Under the pieces are notes generated by a model. It did not search any database. It was not told the origin of the DNA and saw only the letters and a program-made list of their open reading frames with translations. This document shows, one piece after another, positions 45,774 through 53,820 of a DNA stretch of 64,000 nt. Each line of letters begins with the position of its first letter. Within the stretch, counting starts at the first letter, position 1. Source of the DNA: Phycisphaerales bacterium (lineage in GTDB: Bacteria > Planctomycetota > Phycisphaerae > Phycisphaerales > UBA1924); NCBI GenBank assembly GCA_020845755.1, contig JADLFE010000046.1:62001-126000 (forward strand). Direction: 5' to 3'. Position numbers and translations under genes: made by a program.

Positions 45774-46523
45774 TCAGTTCATCTTGGCCCGCAGCCGCTC
45801 CTGCGCGTCGTGCGTCGAAAGCACGCTTGCCGAGAGTTGCGCGCCGCGGCGCACAATCTCTCTGTCCATCGATCCATCGATCGTGTTGAGCAGGTCCTTG
45901 GTCGCGCGAAGAGCCCGCACCCCGCCGGCCGAAAGCCGCTGCGCAAGCGATCCAGTGAACGCATCCAACTCCGCGAGCGTCGGCACGACATGATCAACGA
46001 TCCCGTCGTCGTGGGCTTCTGAGCCGGACATCAGGCCGCCCTTAAGAAGCACCGCGCGGGCCCGTCCCGCGCCGATCTTTCGTACCAGCCACGGCGCGAC
46101 CACCGCCGGGCATACGCCGAGATCCACCTCTGGGAATCCCATCCTGGAATCCGCGTGCGTGACGCACAGGTCGGTCACGCTCGCCAGGCCGCACCCGCCA
46201 CCGATAGCAGCACCATTGACCTTCGCGACTGTGACCTGCGGGAGCGAGCGGATCGCGATGGTGATGTCGGCCAACGTGGTCAGGAGTTGCAACGCCTGTT
46301 CGTGATTGTCGAGGACCGCCCTCAGGTCCATCCCGGCGCAGAACGCCTTGCCGACGCCCGTGAGCACGACCACCGTGACGTCCGATCGACCGGCAAGTTC
46401 ATCCACGCGGGCTCGAAGTTCAGTCAGCAGTGAGATCGACAGCGCGTTCCGCGCGTCGGGTCGGTTGAGCGAGAGCGTCGCGATCGGGCCGTTGATGTCG
46501 AGTGTGGCTGGTGAAATGCTCAT
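45774..46523 (-). CDS. Enoyl-CoA hydratase/isomerase family protein (second)
   Basis: 249 residues, full crotonase fold. Motifs: LNRPDARNALSISLL, AFCAGMDLRAVLDN, VNGAAIGGGCGLASVTDLC and MGFPEVDLGVCPAVVAPW. It lies in the same direction as, and 123 bp after, the third hydratase gene. In leucine breakdown the corresponding enzyme is methylglutaconyl-CoA hydratase (LiuC); that is possible here given the HMG-CoA lyase gene upstream, but not shown. Confidence 0.9.
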   Translation of the reverse strand: MSISPATLDINGPIATLSLNRPDARNALSISLLTELRARVDELAGRSDVTVVVLTGVGKAFCAGMDLRAVLDNHEQALQLLTTLADITIAIRSLPQVTVAKVNGAAIGGGCGLASVTDLCVTHADSRMGFPEVDLGVCPAVVAPWLVRKIGAGRARAVLLKGGLMSGSEAHDDGIVDHVVPTLAELDAFTGSLAQRLSAGGVRALRATKDLLNTIDGSMDREIVRRGAQLSASVLSTHDAQERLRAKMN

Positions 46524-46646
46524 GCGTGCTCCGATGCCGCGATCATTCCAGAACGTTGCTGTGGATGGAGGAAACGAGTCGAAGTTGCAGGTTCATTGGT
46601 GTCAGGCCTGTCTTCCCTTGCTCGATGGTTCGCTGCCTCGCTTCGC

Positions 46647-47381
46647 CTATGTCGAACGCCACAACTCCGCCAGCAATTCATTCTGCTCTTCGCCGCCCAC
46701 GAGCGACAGCGACGTTTCGAGAGCCAACTGGATCTTGTTCCCCGCCAGAGAGCCGTCGACTTCGTTCAGCCATGACTTCGTGGCCGACAGCCCCGTCGGA
46801 GGCTTTGAGATCAACTGGCCCGCAAGTTCGTGGGCCCGCGCGATGCACGCCTCGGGCGAGTCAAGCAATTCATGCACCAGCCCGAGGTGGTGGGCGGCTC
46901 GCCCGTCGATGAAATCGGTCGAGAGCATGCGGGCCCGCGACGCGCCGTCACCCATGGCCAGTTTGAGCAGCGGTGCCGACACCGCGGGTGAGATGCCGAT
47001 CTTGAGCACCGGATACCCGAACTTGGCCTCTGGCGTCGAGATCACGATGTCGCACCCGCACAAGAGCGCGCACCCACCGGCGATCGCCGCTCCCGGTGCG
47101 GCGGCGACGACGATCGCGGGGCTCGCTCGCATGGTGGCCGTCGCCCAGGCCAGTCCCGTGAGTAAACTCGGCAAAGCCTCCGCGTTTTCGCGGCACTCGG
47201 TCAGATCAAACCCCGCGCAGAACACAGGGCCGATCGGCTCGATCACGATAACCCGCGATTGCTCCGCCTTCTTGATCGCCGCGACGAGGTCATCGAGAAG
47301 CCGCGCCGTGAGCGCGTTGCGTTTCTCACTCCGGTCCAGCCGGATCGTTCGCACGGCGCCAGCGTCCTCCACGCGGATCAT
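46647..47381 (-). CDS. Enoyl-CoA hydratase/isomerase family protein (third)
   Basis: 244 residues, crotonase fold with IRLDRSEKRNALTARLL, VFCAGFDLTECREN, AAAPGAAIAGGCALLCGCD and FGYPVLKIGISPAVSAP. The second catalytic position differs from classic hydratases (no Glu in the GYPVLKIG loop), so activity may be isomerase-like or altered. It starts 15 bp after the HMG-CoA lyase stop, clearly one operon. Confidence 0.88.
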   Translation of the reverse strand: MIRVEDAGAVRTIRLDRSEKRNALTARLLDDLVAAIKKAEQSRVIVIEPIGPVFCAGFDLTECRENAEALPSLLTGLAWATATMRASPAIVVAAAPGAAIAGGCALLCGCDIVISTPEAKFGYPVLKIGISPAVSAPLLKLAMGDGASRARMLSTDFIDGRAAHHLGLVHELLDSPEACIARAHELAGQLISKPPTGLSATKSWLNEVDGSLAGNKIQLALETSLSLVGGEEQNELLAELWRST

Positions 47382-47396
47382 GGATCCAGATCTCCG

Positions 47397-48329
47397 TTAG
47401 AGCGAAGACGATCGGGCAGCAGACACCATCGATCGCGCTACCGCCGCCGCCGCCGCGAGCATATCAACGCTCGCGTGGGTCGAAAAGCCGCAATCGCGGA
47501 TTGTGCGAATCAGGAGCGTTGTGTCGATGTTGCCCGGCGCTCGCTTCCCGGGTGTGCTGGCGTATGGGCAGCCGCCAAGCCCCGCCACCGAGCCGTCAAA
47601 CGAGCGAATTCCCGCGCCCAGAGCCGCGACCACGCAATCCGCCGCCCGCCCGAATGTGTCGTGCAGGTGAAGATTGATGCCAAACGCGCCGCTCGTCCAT
47701 TCGCCCGGGAGCGTTGCACGCACCGCATCCAGCATGTCGACCACTGTCCCGGGCGTGCCCGCGCCGATCGTGTCACCCAGCGATATCTCATCCACGCCAA
47801 GGTCCGCAAGTCGCCGCGCCACGTCCGCGACCTCCCGCGGCTTGATCGCCCCCTCGAAGGGGCACGCGATCGCGCACGAGACATAGCCTCGCACGAGAAG
47901 CGAACTCGCCTTCGCTCGCGCGACAACCGACCTGAACCGCTCGATCGTCTCCTCAATGCTCGCGTTCGTGTTCTTCCGCGAAAACGTCTGGCTGGCGGCC
48001 GTGAACACCGACACCTTGTCCAGCACCCGCCGTCCGGCACGCTCGTTCACCTCCACCGCCTGCTCCATGCCCTTCTCGTTCGGGATGAGCACCGAGTAGA
48101 TCACGCCCGCCGGCTTGGGAGGATCGTTCGCCAACACGTCGCACAGAGCCCGAGCATCCGCCAACTGCGGCACCCACTTTGGCGACACAAACGACGTCAC
48201 CTCGACCTCGTCAATGCCCGACAAGGTGAGCAGCCGGACGAGTTTGGCCTTCTCGTCGAGCGCGATGACGCCCGCCTCGTTCTGCAGGCCGTCGCGGGGC
48301 GCAACGTCGATGACGCGGACGTTCTTCAC
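47397..48329 (-). CDS. mvaB: Hydroxymethylglutaryl-CoA lyase
   Basis: 310 residues, complete. It splits HMG-CoA to acetoacetate and acetyl-CoA, ending leucine breakdown. Signatures: VAPRDGLQNEAG with catalytic Arg and Asp, EISLGDTIGAGTPG, INLHLHDTFGRA metal histidines, and the active-site loop GLGGCPYASTPGKRAPGN with its Cys. The start is a GTG with little ribosome-binding sequence. First gene of a reverse-strand group with two enoyl-CoA hydratases; the carboxylase and isovaleryl-CoA dehydrogenase of the pathway are not in the window. Confidence 0.93.
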   Translation of the reverse strand: MKNVRVIDVAPRDGLQNEAGVIALDEKAKLVRLLTLSGIDEVEVTSFVSPKWVPQLADARALCDVLANDPPKPAGVIYSVLIPNEKGMEQAVEVNERAGRRVLDKVSVFTAASQTFSRKNTNASIEETIERFRSVVARAKASSLLVRGYVSCAIACPFEGAIKPREVADVARRLADLGVDEISLGDTIGAGTPGTVVDMLDAVRATLPGEWTSGAFGINLHLHDTFGRAADCVVAALGAGIRSFDGSVAGLGGCPYASTPGKRAPGNIDTTLLIRTIRDCGFSTHASVDMLAAAAAVARSMVSAARSSSL

Positions 48330-48368
48330 GCGTCGAGTGTAGGGTTTGGATGTCGATCATGGCGATGA

Positions 48369-49115
48369 TCAGGCCCGGGCAAGACGCCCCGAAGGCGCCC
48401 GCGTCGCGACCATGTACCGCTGCAATCGAACGCCCGGGCACGCCGTCTGCCCCAGTTCCTGGTGCGTATACACGCGACCGATCGGCACGCGATATCGGCG
48501 CATCATCTCGGCCAGGAACGAATCCAGCGTGTTGAGCGCGTCGGACGTGGGTGCGTGCTCGTTGAAATTGCCCATGAGCATGATGCCCAGGTTGTGCTCG
48601 TTCTGGTTCTTGACGTGCGCGCCCTGCAGGTTGTACGGCCTGGCTTCCCACACACGCCCCATCGGGTCGATCGAATAGTGATAGCCGATATCGACCCAGC
48701 CGTTGCTAATGTGCGATCGACGCACCGACTCAAGCCTTCTGGCTGAATCGTTCATCGACCGAATTCCCGTCGATGGAATCGCGTCGTGATGCACCGTGAT
48801 CCGCGCAACCCCGCCCATGGCGTAGGCATCCCGCGTCATGATCGGCTTGGCGTTGGTCCACTGGCTCCGCGCGATCACCCCAGGCACGGGTCCGATCGGT
48901 GTGTTCGGCGTCGGAACGGGTCCGGGCGTGTAGCCGTTCGAACTCTTCACGGGAGGAGACTTCAGTGGATCATTGAGCGGATCCTCCCAATCCCACTGCT
49001 TGCCGGGAAGCTCCGTCACGCCACCGCTGTGCGATTGACAGCCCGACAGCCATGCGGCCGTACCGAGCAAAATTCCGGTGCGCAATATGTCACGGCGATT
49101 GAGGTCTTGGCTCAC
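48369..49115 (-). CDS. Tat-exported lipoprotein N-acetylmuramoyl-L-alanine amidase (amidase_2/PGRP)
   Basis: 248 residues from a GTG. The N terminus has a twin-arginine motif NRRDILRTG and lipobox LSGC with Cys26, so the folded enzyme is probably exported by Tat and lipid-anchored. After a Pro-rich linker, the amidase_2 fold begins near 80: zinc His109 or 110 (ITVHHDA), Tyr145 (IGYHYSID), His218 (YTHQELG) and Cys226 (ACPG). It cleaves the bond between muramic acid and L-Ala in peptidoglycan. Stands between HMG-CoA lyase and asparagine synthase genes on the same strand. Confidence 0.9.
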   Translation of the reverse strand: MSQDLNRRDILRTGILLGTAAWLSGCQSHSGGVTELPGKQWDWEDPLNDPLKSPPVKSSNGYTPGPVPTPNTPIGPVPGVIARSQWTNAKPIMTRDAYAMGGVARITVHHDAIPSTGIRSMNDSARRLESVRRSHISNGWVDIGYHYSIDPMGRVWEARPYNLQGAHVKNQNEHNLGIMLMGNFNEHAPTSDALNTLDSFLAEMMRRYRVPIGRVYTHQELGQTACPGVRLQRYMVATRAPSGRLARA

Positions 49116-49166
49116 GGATTATCCATCGGCCGACGGCGGGCCGGTCATGCACAAGCGGCGTCCGGT

Positions 49167-51041
49167 TCATCGTACCGTGCCCAACCGGCGGCTCCAAAGT
49201 GCCAGCACCAGGATCAGATAAAGCCTCTGGCTGTGCTCCCCCCGCCCTGAAACATGCTCGTCAACCAGGCGAAGGCACTCCCCAATCGAGACCTCGATGC
49301 CAAGGTCCACCCCGCCCCAAGGCGAGGCCGAGGTCAGAAGATCCCTGAGGCACGTCCGAAGACCCAGGTGATCCTGTCTCCACCACGCGGGGAGCGGAAG
49401 TGCAAAGCCGGACTTTGGCCGGCGCGTGATCGAATCCGGGAGTCGCCGGGCCGCCAGCGCCCGCAGCGGCGCCTTGGTCCTTCCCCACGCCAGGAGCGAC
49501 GCCATCGGCGTCCCGAGCCCCATCCGAACAATCGCCGGCGACAGCAGCGGCGCGCGGAGTTCCATCGCCACAGCCATGGTCGCGGTGTCGGTCTTCCGCA
49601 GAAGATCGCCCGGCAGGTACTCCTGAAAATCGAGATGCGGCGCGTCCGCCACCACCCGCTCGGGCGGGAGCAGACGGACCGCCTCGGGGCTCACGGCCGC
49701 CAGCGTCGCGGTTGGAAAGATCGCAAGGATGTCGTCATAGCCACGATGGCGTGAGGCGTCGAGCATGCGGGCCACCATGCTCACGGCCGACTTTGGATGC
49801 GAGGCGCTCGTCTTCCGACGTATCGGCAGTGCCGCCAGCGTGTCCATCGCGGGCGCGAGCAGCCAGTTGGCCAGGTGCCGCCTGTACCCCGCGAAGAGTT
49901 CATCCCCCGCATCGCCCGCCAGCGCGACCGTCACATGCTCCCGCGCCGCCCGCGCCAGCCAGTAGGTCGGCAAGAGCGAACTGTCCCCCAGCGGCAGGGC
50001 GAGTTGATCGATCAAACCGGTAAGGTCATCGATCGGCGAAGTGGTGGGGCAGTCCAGCGTGGTGTGATCTGTCCCCAGCACGCACGCCGACTCCGCCGCC
50101 GCCTCAGATTCGTCATACGCCGTGTCCACCATACGCATCGTGAACGTCTGAAGACGACGCCCTCGGATTCGCAGTTGCTCCGACGCATGCCCGGCGACCA
50201 GGGCCGAGTCGATACCGCCCGAGAGGAAGCACCCCGTTGGCACGTCGGCATCAAGGCGAAGAGACACACTCCGCGCCAGCGCCGCATCGATCGCATCCAA
50301 GTCAACCGGATTGTCTCGCTCGGGCACATCCGCCGCCCAGCGCGATACCTCAACTCGGATCTCCCCCTCGATCAACCTCGCCCGCGCCACGCAACCCGCC
50401 GGCACGCTCCGGATCGGTCTCATCGGCGGCTGCTCGTCATACCCCTTCCATATCCAACGCGCCAGCACCTCCGTATCAACCCCGGGCTGCCAGCGGCCTG
50501 CATCGCTCCGCGCGAAGTCCCACAGTGCCCCGGGCGTGCTGGCGAACGCGAGCATCGCGCCGCCCGGCGCGAGCATGTAATACAGGGGCTTCTCGCCCGC
50601 AAGATCTCGCGCCATCCACAACTCACGCGACTCGGAGTCAAACATCGCCATCGCGAACATGCCGTCCAACTCGCGCAGGCAGTTCTGCCCCAAGGCCGCC
50701 CACGCGTGCAGCATCGATTCCGTGTCGCTGTGGTCCGAGCGATACTCGCCCCTGAATCTCTCCCGCAATGCACGGTGGTTGTAGATGCACCCGTTGAAAA
50801 CCACGGACAGCCGGTGTGCTCCCCTCGCCGGCCAGTGCATGGGCTGTCCGCCTCCCTCGGCATCCAGAATCGTGAGCCGCCGATGCAGCAGATCCAGTTC
50901 GCAGTTGCCCGCGTCGATCACCTTGCGCGAGCGCACATCAGGCCCGCGATAGGCGATCGCCGCGTCGAGCCGATCGAGCACATCGGGCGGCGTGCTCGAC
51001 GTCACTCCGGTCAGCCTCAGGATTCCCGCGATCCCACACAT
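49167..51041 (-). CDS. asnB: Asparagine synthase (glutamine-hydrolysing)
   Basis: 624 residues from the ATG at 51041, chosen because it places the catalytic cysteine at position 2 (MCGIAGIL) as needed after Met removal. The N-terminal glutaminase domain shows AIAYRGPDVRSR and VVFNGCIYNHRALRE; the synthetase domain shows the P-loop SGGIDSALVA and ALAGDAGDELFAGYRRH. It makes asparagine, or an amidated product in a polysaccharide or peptide pathway. No such pathway is adjacent. The reverse-strand start is 50 bp from the forward FmdB-like gene. Confidence 0.93.
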   Translation of the reverse strand: MCGIAGILRLTGVTSSTPPDVLDRLDAAIAYRGPDVRSRKVIDAGNCELDLLHRRLTILDAEGGGQPMHWPARGAHRLSVVFNGCIYNHRALRERFRGEYRSDHSDTESMLHAWAALGQNCLRELDGMFAMAMFDSESRELWMARDLAGEKPLYYMLAPGGAMLAFASTPGALWDFARSDAGRWQPGVDTEVLARWIWKGYDEQPPMRPIRSVPAGCVARARLIEGEIRVEVSRWAADVPERDNPVDLDAIDAALARSVSLRLDADVPTGCFLSGGIDSALVAGHASEQLRIRGRRLQTFTMRMVDTAYDESEAAAESACVLGTDHTTLDCPTTSPIDDLTGLIDQLALPLGDSSLLPTYWLARAAREHVTVALAGDAGDELFAGYRRHLANWLLAPAMDTLAALPIRRKTSASHPKSAVSMVARMLDASRHRGYDDILAIFPTATLAAVSPEAVRLLPPERVVADAPHLDFQEYLPGDLLRKTDTATMAVAMELRAPLLSPAIVRMGLGTPMASLLAWGRTKAPLRALAARRLPDSITRRPKSGFALPLPAWWRQDHLGLRTCLRDLLTSASPWGGVDLGIEVSIGECLRLVDEHVSGRGEHSQRLYLILVLALWSRRLGTVR

Positions 51042-51078
51042 GCAGGGAAGGTATCGGCCGACACCCACTTCCGCGCGG

Positions 51079-51084
51079 TAGAAT
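51079..51084 (+). promoter_or_regulatory. Possible -10 element giving a near-leaderless transcript
   Basis: TAGAAT lies seven bases before the ATG at 51091, where transcription would begin about at the start codon. No clear -35 element and no ribosome-binding site are present. Confidence 0.3.
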
Positions 51085-51090
51085 CGTTCC

Positions 51091-51345
51091 ATGCCGATTT
51101 ATGAATACGTCTGTGAAGAGCCCGGCAGGTCGCCCGTGGTGATTGAACTCCTGCGGAGCGCCGCCGACGCCGATAAGCCTGTTCCAGACCCCGAGGGCAA
51201 GGGACGCGTCTTCAAGCGCCGCCTGAGCGTCTTTGCCTCCGGGGGCAAAGAGGGACCAGACGGCCTGGCCGTCGGGCCCGGTGGACACGTCCACTCAGGC
51301 ACCTGCGGGTGCGGCAAACGCCGCGGGTCCTGCGGCATGGGCTGA
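51091..51345 (+). CDS. FmdB-like small zinc-ribbon-related protein with reduced cysteines
   Basis: 84 residues starting MPIYEYVCEEPGR, the entry of the FmdB/CxxC_CxxC_SSSS regulatory-protein family. In that family two CxxC pairs follow; here only one Cys remains in the first part, and a Cys/Gly cluster (CGCGKRRGSCGMG) occurs at the C terminus. It may bind metal differently or have lost zinc. Alone between divergent asnB and co-directional serA. Confidence 0.7.
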   Translation: MPIYEYVCEEPGRSPVVIELLRSAADADKPVPDPEGKGRVFKRRLSVFASGGKEGPDGLAVGPGGHVHSGTCGCGKRRGSCGMG

Positions 51346-51525
51346 TAGGTCTCCCAGCGTTCACCAACGGGTCCGCGCGGCAACCGCCGGCCCTCGAGTT
51401 TCCTCCTCGGCACCCCGCCGTTTCAACCCCCTACACCTTCCCCGCTTCGCCGTCATGCTCTTTCAGTAGCCCGACCGTGAGGGAGGGCGTGCTTTTCTGT
51501 CGCACACCCCGTCACGGAGCCCCTC

Positions 51526-52521
51526 GTGAAAATCCTCATCGCAGACAAGTTCGAGAAATCCGGCGTCGAAGGCCTCGCGGCCCTCGGCTGCACAGTCGTG
51601 TATCAGCCCGATGCCGGTGCCGCGATCGCCGATGTCATCGCACGCGAATCGCCGCAGGTCATGATCGTCCGCTCCACCAAGGTCCCCGCCGCCGCGATCG
51701 AAAAAGCCGCGAGCATCAAGGCCATCATCCGTGCCGGCGCGGGTGTCGACAACATCGACGTCGGGGCGGCCACCACCCGCGGCATCGGCGTCGCCAATTG
51801 CCCGGGTATGAACGCTGTTGCCGTCGCCGAACTTGCCTTTGGCCTTCTCCTCGCCCTCGACCGGCGCATCGTCGATCAGACACTCGAAGCTCGCGTCGGA
51901 AAGTGGAACAAAAAGGAGTTTTCCAAGACCGGCCCCGGCGGCGCACGCGGCCTGAAGGGATCGACGCTCGGCGTCGTCGGTGCGGGCGCCATCGGGCGTG
52001 CCGTCATCAAGCGGGCCGTTGCGTTCGACATGCGCGTCATCGCCTGGAGCCGCAGCATCACGCCCGACCACGCCCGTGACCTCGGCGCCGAGTGGGGGGG
52101 CACCGACACGCCAGCGCTCCTCGATATCGCCGGACGCTGCGACGCGATCAGCATGCACCTGCCAAGCGCGCCCGACACCAACAAACTGATCGGAGCTGCC
52201 TTCTTCGAACGAATGCGCCCGGGTGCATACTTCATCAACACGTCCCGCGGCTCGGTGGTCGACGAGGCCGCGCTGCGTGCCGCCGTGCAATCCAAGGGAC
52301 TCCGCGCCGCGCTCGACGTCTTCGACAATTCTCCAAACGCCGCTCAGGCCGACTGGGTGAGCGAGACGGCCAGACTCGCGGGCGTCTACAGCACGCACCA
52401 CAGCGGCGCTTCCACCGACCAGGCCCAGCAGGCCGTTGCGGATGAAACGGTTCGATTGGTGCGGGTGTTCAAGGAAACCGGACGCCTCGATAACTGTGTC
52501 AACCCAGGGGCGATCCGCTGA
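51526..52521 (+). CDS. serA: D-3-phosphoglycerate dehydrogenase-like 2-hydroxyacid dehydrogenase
   Basis: 331 residues from a GTG preceded by CGGAG. D-isomer-specific dehydrogenase: RAGAGVDNIDV, NAD-binding GVVGAGAIGRAV, the substrate Arg in FINTSRGSVVDEAAL, Asp/Glu region ALDVFDN and catalytic His in YSTHHSGAS. It oxidises 3-phosphoglycerate to 3-phosphohydroxypyruvate, opening serine synthesis. It lacks the C-terminal ACT domain of long SerA enzymes, so feedback by serine would need another route. serC follows 148 bp later. Confidence 0.88.
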   Translation: MKILIADKFEKSGVEGLAALGCTVVYQPDAGAAIADVIARESPQVMIVRSTKVPAAAIEKAASIKAIIRAGAGVDNIDVGAATTRGIGVANCPGMNAVAVAELAFGLLLALDRRIVDQTLEARVGKWNKKEFSKTGPGGARGLKGSTLGVVGAGAIGRAVIKRAVAFDMRVIAWSRSITPDHARDLGAEWGGTDTPALLDIAGRCDAISMHLPSAPDTNKLIGAAFFERMRPGAYFINTSRGSVVDEAALRAAVQSKGLRAALDVFDNSPNAAQADWVSETARLAGVYSTHHSGASTDQAQQAVADETVRLVRVFKETGRLDNCVNPGAIR

Positions 52522-52669
52522 CTTGGGTGCCACAACCGCCCCCGCCGGTGCACGATCGATCCTTCGGCATCGCTGCGGTCTCTCCCGTTCACTCGGCCCC
52601 GGTCTTTCGCCTCTCTGCCACATCTTCTCTGACTGGCCTAGCATTTCCTGACATTCCAGGAGATTGCCG

Positions 52670-53806
52670 ATGTCGATCGCCACCCCCGCCGCCAAGGCCT
52701 CCGCCGTCACCCACACCGCCAGCGGTCGAATCTTCAACTTCTCCGCCGGCCCCGGCTGCCTCGCCGACGAGGTCGTCAGGCAGATCCAGGAAGACGTCCT
52801 CAACATCGGTGCCTCGGGCATCGGCATCCTCGAGCACAGCCATCGCGGCAAGGTCTTCGACAAGGTCCTCGCCGATGCCTTCGAGAACTTCCGCAAGATC
52901 AGCAATCTCCCAAAGAACTACCAGATGCTCTTCCTGACCGGCGGCGCGACCACCCAGAACTTCATGGTCCCCGCCAACCTGAAGCCGCAGGATCAGGCGG
53001 CCGACTACATCACCACCGGCTACTGGGCCGAGAAGAGCATCGAGCACGCCCGGGTCTACGGCACAGTCCACGAGGCCGCCACCAGCAAGGACAAGAACCA
53101 CAGCTACATCCCCGCCGACTCCGACTTCAAGTTCTCCGCCAATCCCGCCTACATCCACTACTGCTCCAACAACACGATCTACGGCACGGAGTGGCACCGC
53201 ATCCCCAAGACCCCTGACGGCGTGCCCCTCGTCTGCGATATGTCCAGCGATATCTACTCGCGCCCGATGGACTTCACGAAGTTCGGCCTGGTCTACGCCG
53301 GTGCACAGAAGAACCTCGGCGCCGCGGGCACGACCGTCGTCGTCATCCGCGATGACCTGCTCGCCCGCTCGCCGCGCGACCTCCCGCTGATGCTGAAGTA
53401 CAGCACCCACGCCAAGGACGAGAGCCGCTACAACACCCCGCCGGTCTTCGCCATCTACATCTGCGGCCTGGTCTTCAAGTGGATTCTCAAGGAGGGTGGC
53501 CTCGAGGTCATGGGCAAGCGCAACAGCGAGAAGGCCAAACTGATCTACGACGTGCTCGACGCCTCGAGGTTCTACAAGGCGCACGCTCGCCCCGACAGCC
53601 GCAGCCTCATGAACATCACCTTCAAGTGCCCCAACGAACAACTCGACGACATGTTCATCAAGGAAGCCGGCAAGATCGGCATCGACGGCCTCAAGGGTCA
53701 TCGCGCCACCGGTGGCATGCGCGCCAGCACCTACAACGCCATGCCCCGCGAAGGCTGCGTCGCGCTCTCTCAGTTCATGCTTGACTTCGAGAAGAAGAAC
53801 GGCTGA
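52670..53806 (+). CDS. serC: Phosphoserine aminotransferase
   Basis: 378 residues from the ATG at 52670, seven bases after GGAG; an in-frame TTG at 52664 is unneeded. Fold-type I PLP enzyme: FNFSAGPGCLADEVV, HRGKVFDKV, FLTGGATTQNFM, CDMSSDIYSRP, and the PLP lysine in LVYAGAQKNLGAAGTTVVV, with SLMNITFKCP near the end. It makes 3-phosphoserine from 3-phosphohydroxypyruvate and glutamate. The two genes serA and serC carry the first two steps of serine synthesis; serB is not in view. Confidence 0.95.
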   Translation: MSIATPAAKASAVTHTASGRIFNFSAGPGCLADEVVRQIQEDVLNIGASGIGILEHSHRGKVFDKVLADAFENFRKISNLPKNYQMLFLTGGATTQNFMVPANLKPQDQAADYITTGYWAEKSIEHARVYGTVHEAATSKDKNHSYIPADSDFKFSANPAYIHYCSNNTIYGTEWHRIPKTPDGVPLVCDMSSDIYSRPMDFTKFGLVYAGAQKNLGAAGTTVVVIRDDLLARSPRDLPLMLKYSTHAKDESRYNTPPVFAIYICGLVFKWILKEGGLEVMGKRNSEKAKLIYDVLDASRFYKAHARPDSRSLMNITFKCPNEQLDDMFIKEAGKIGIDGLKGHRATGGMRASTYNAMPREGCVALSQFMLDFEKKNG

Positions 53807-53820
53807 CCAGGCCGCGGACG

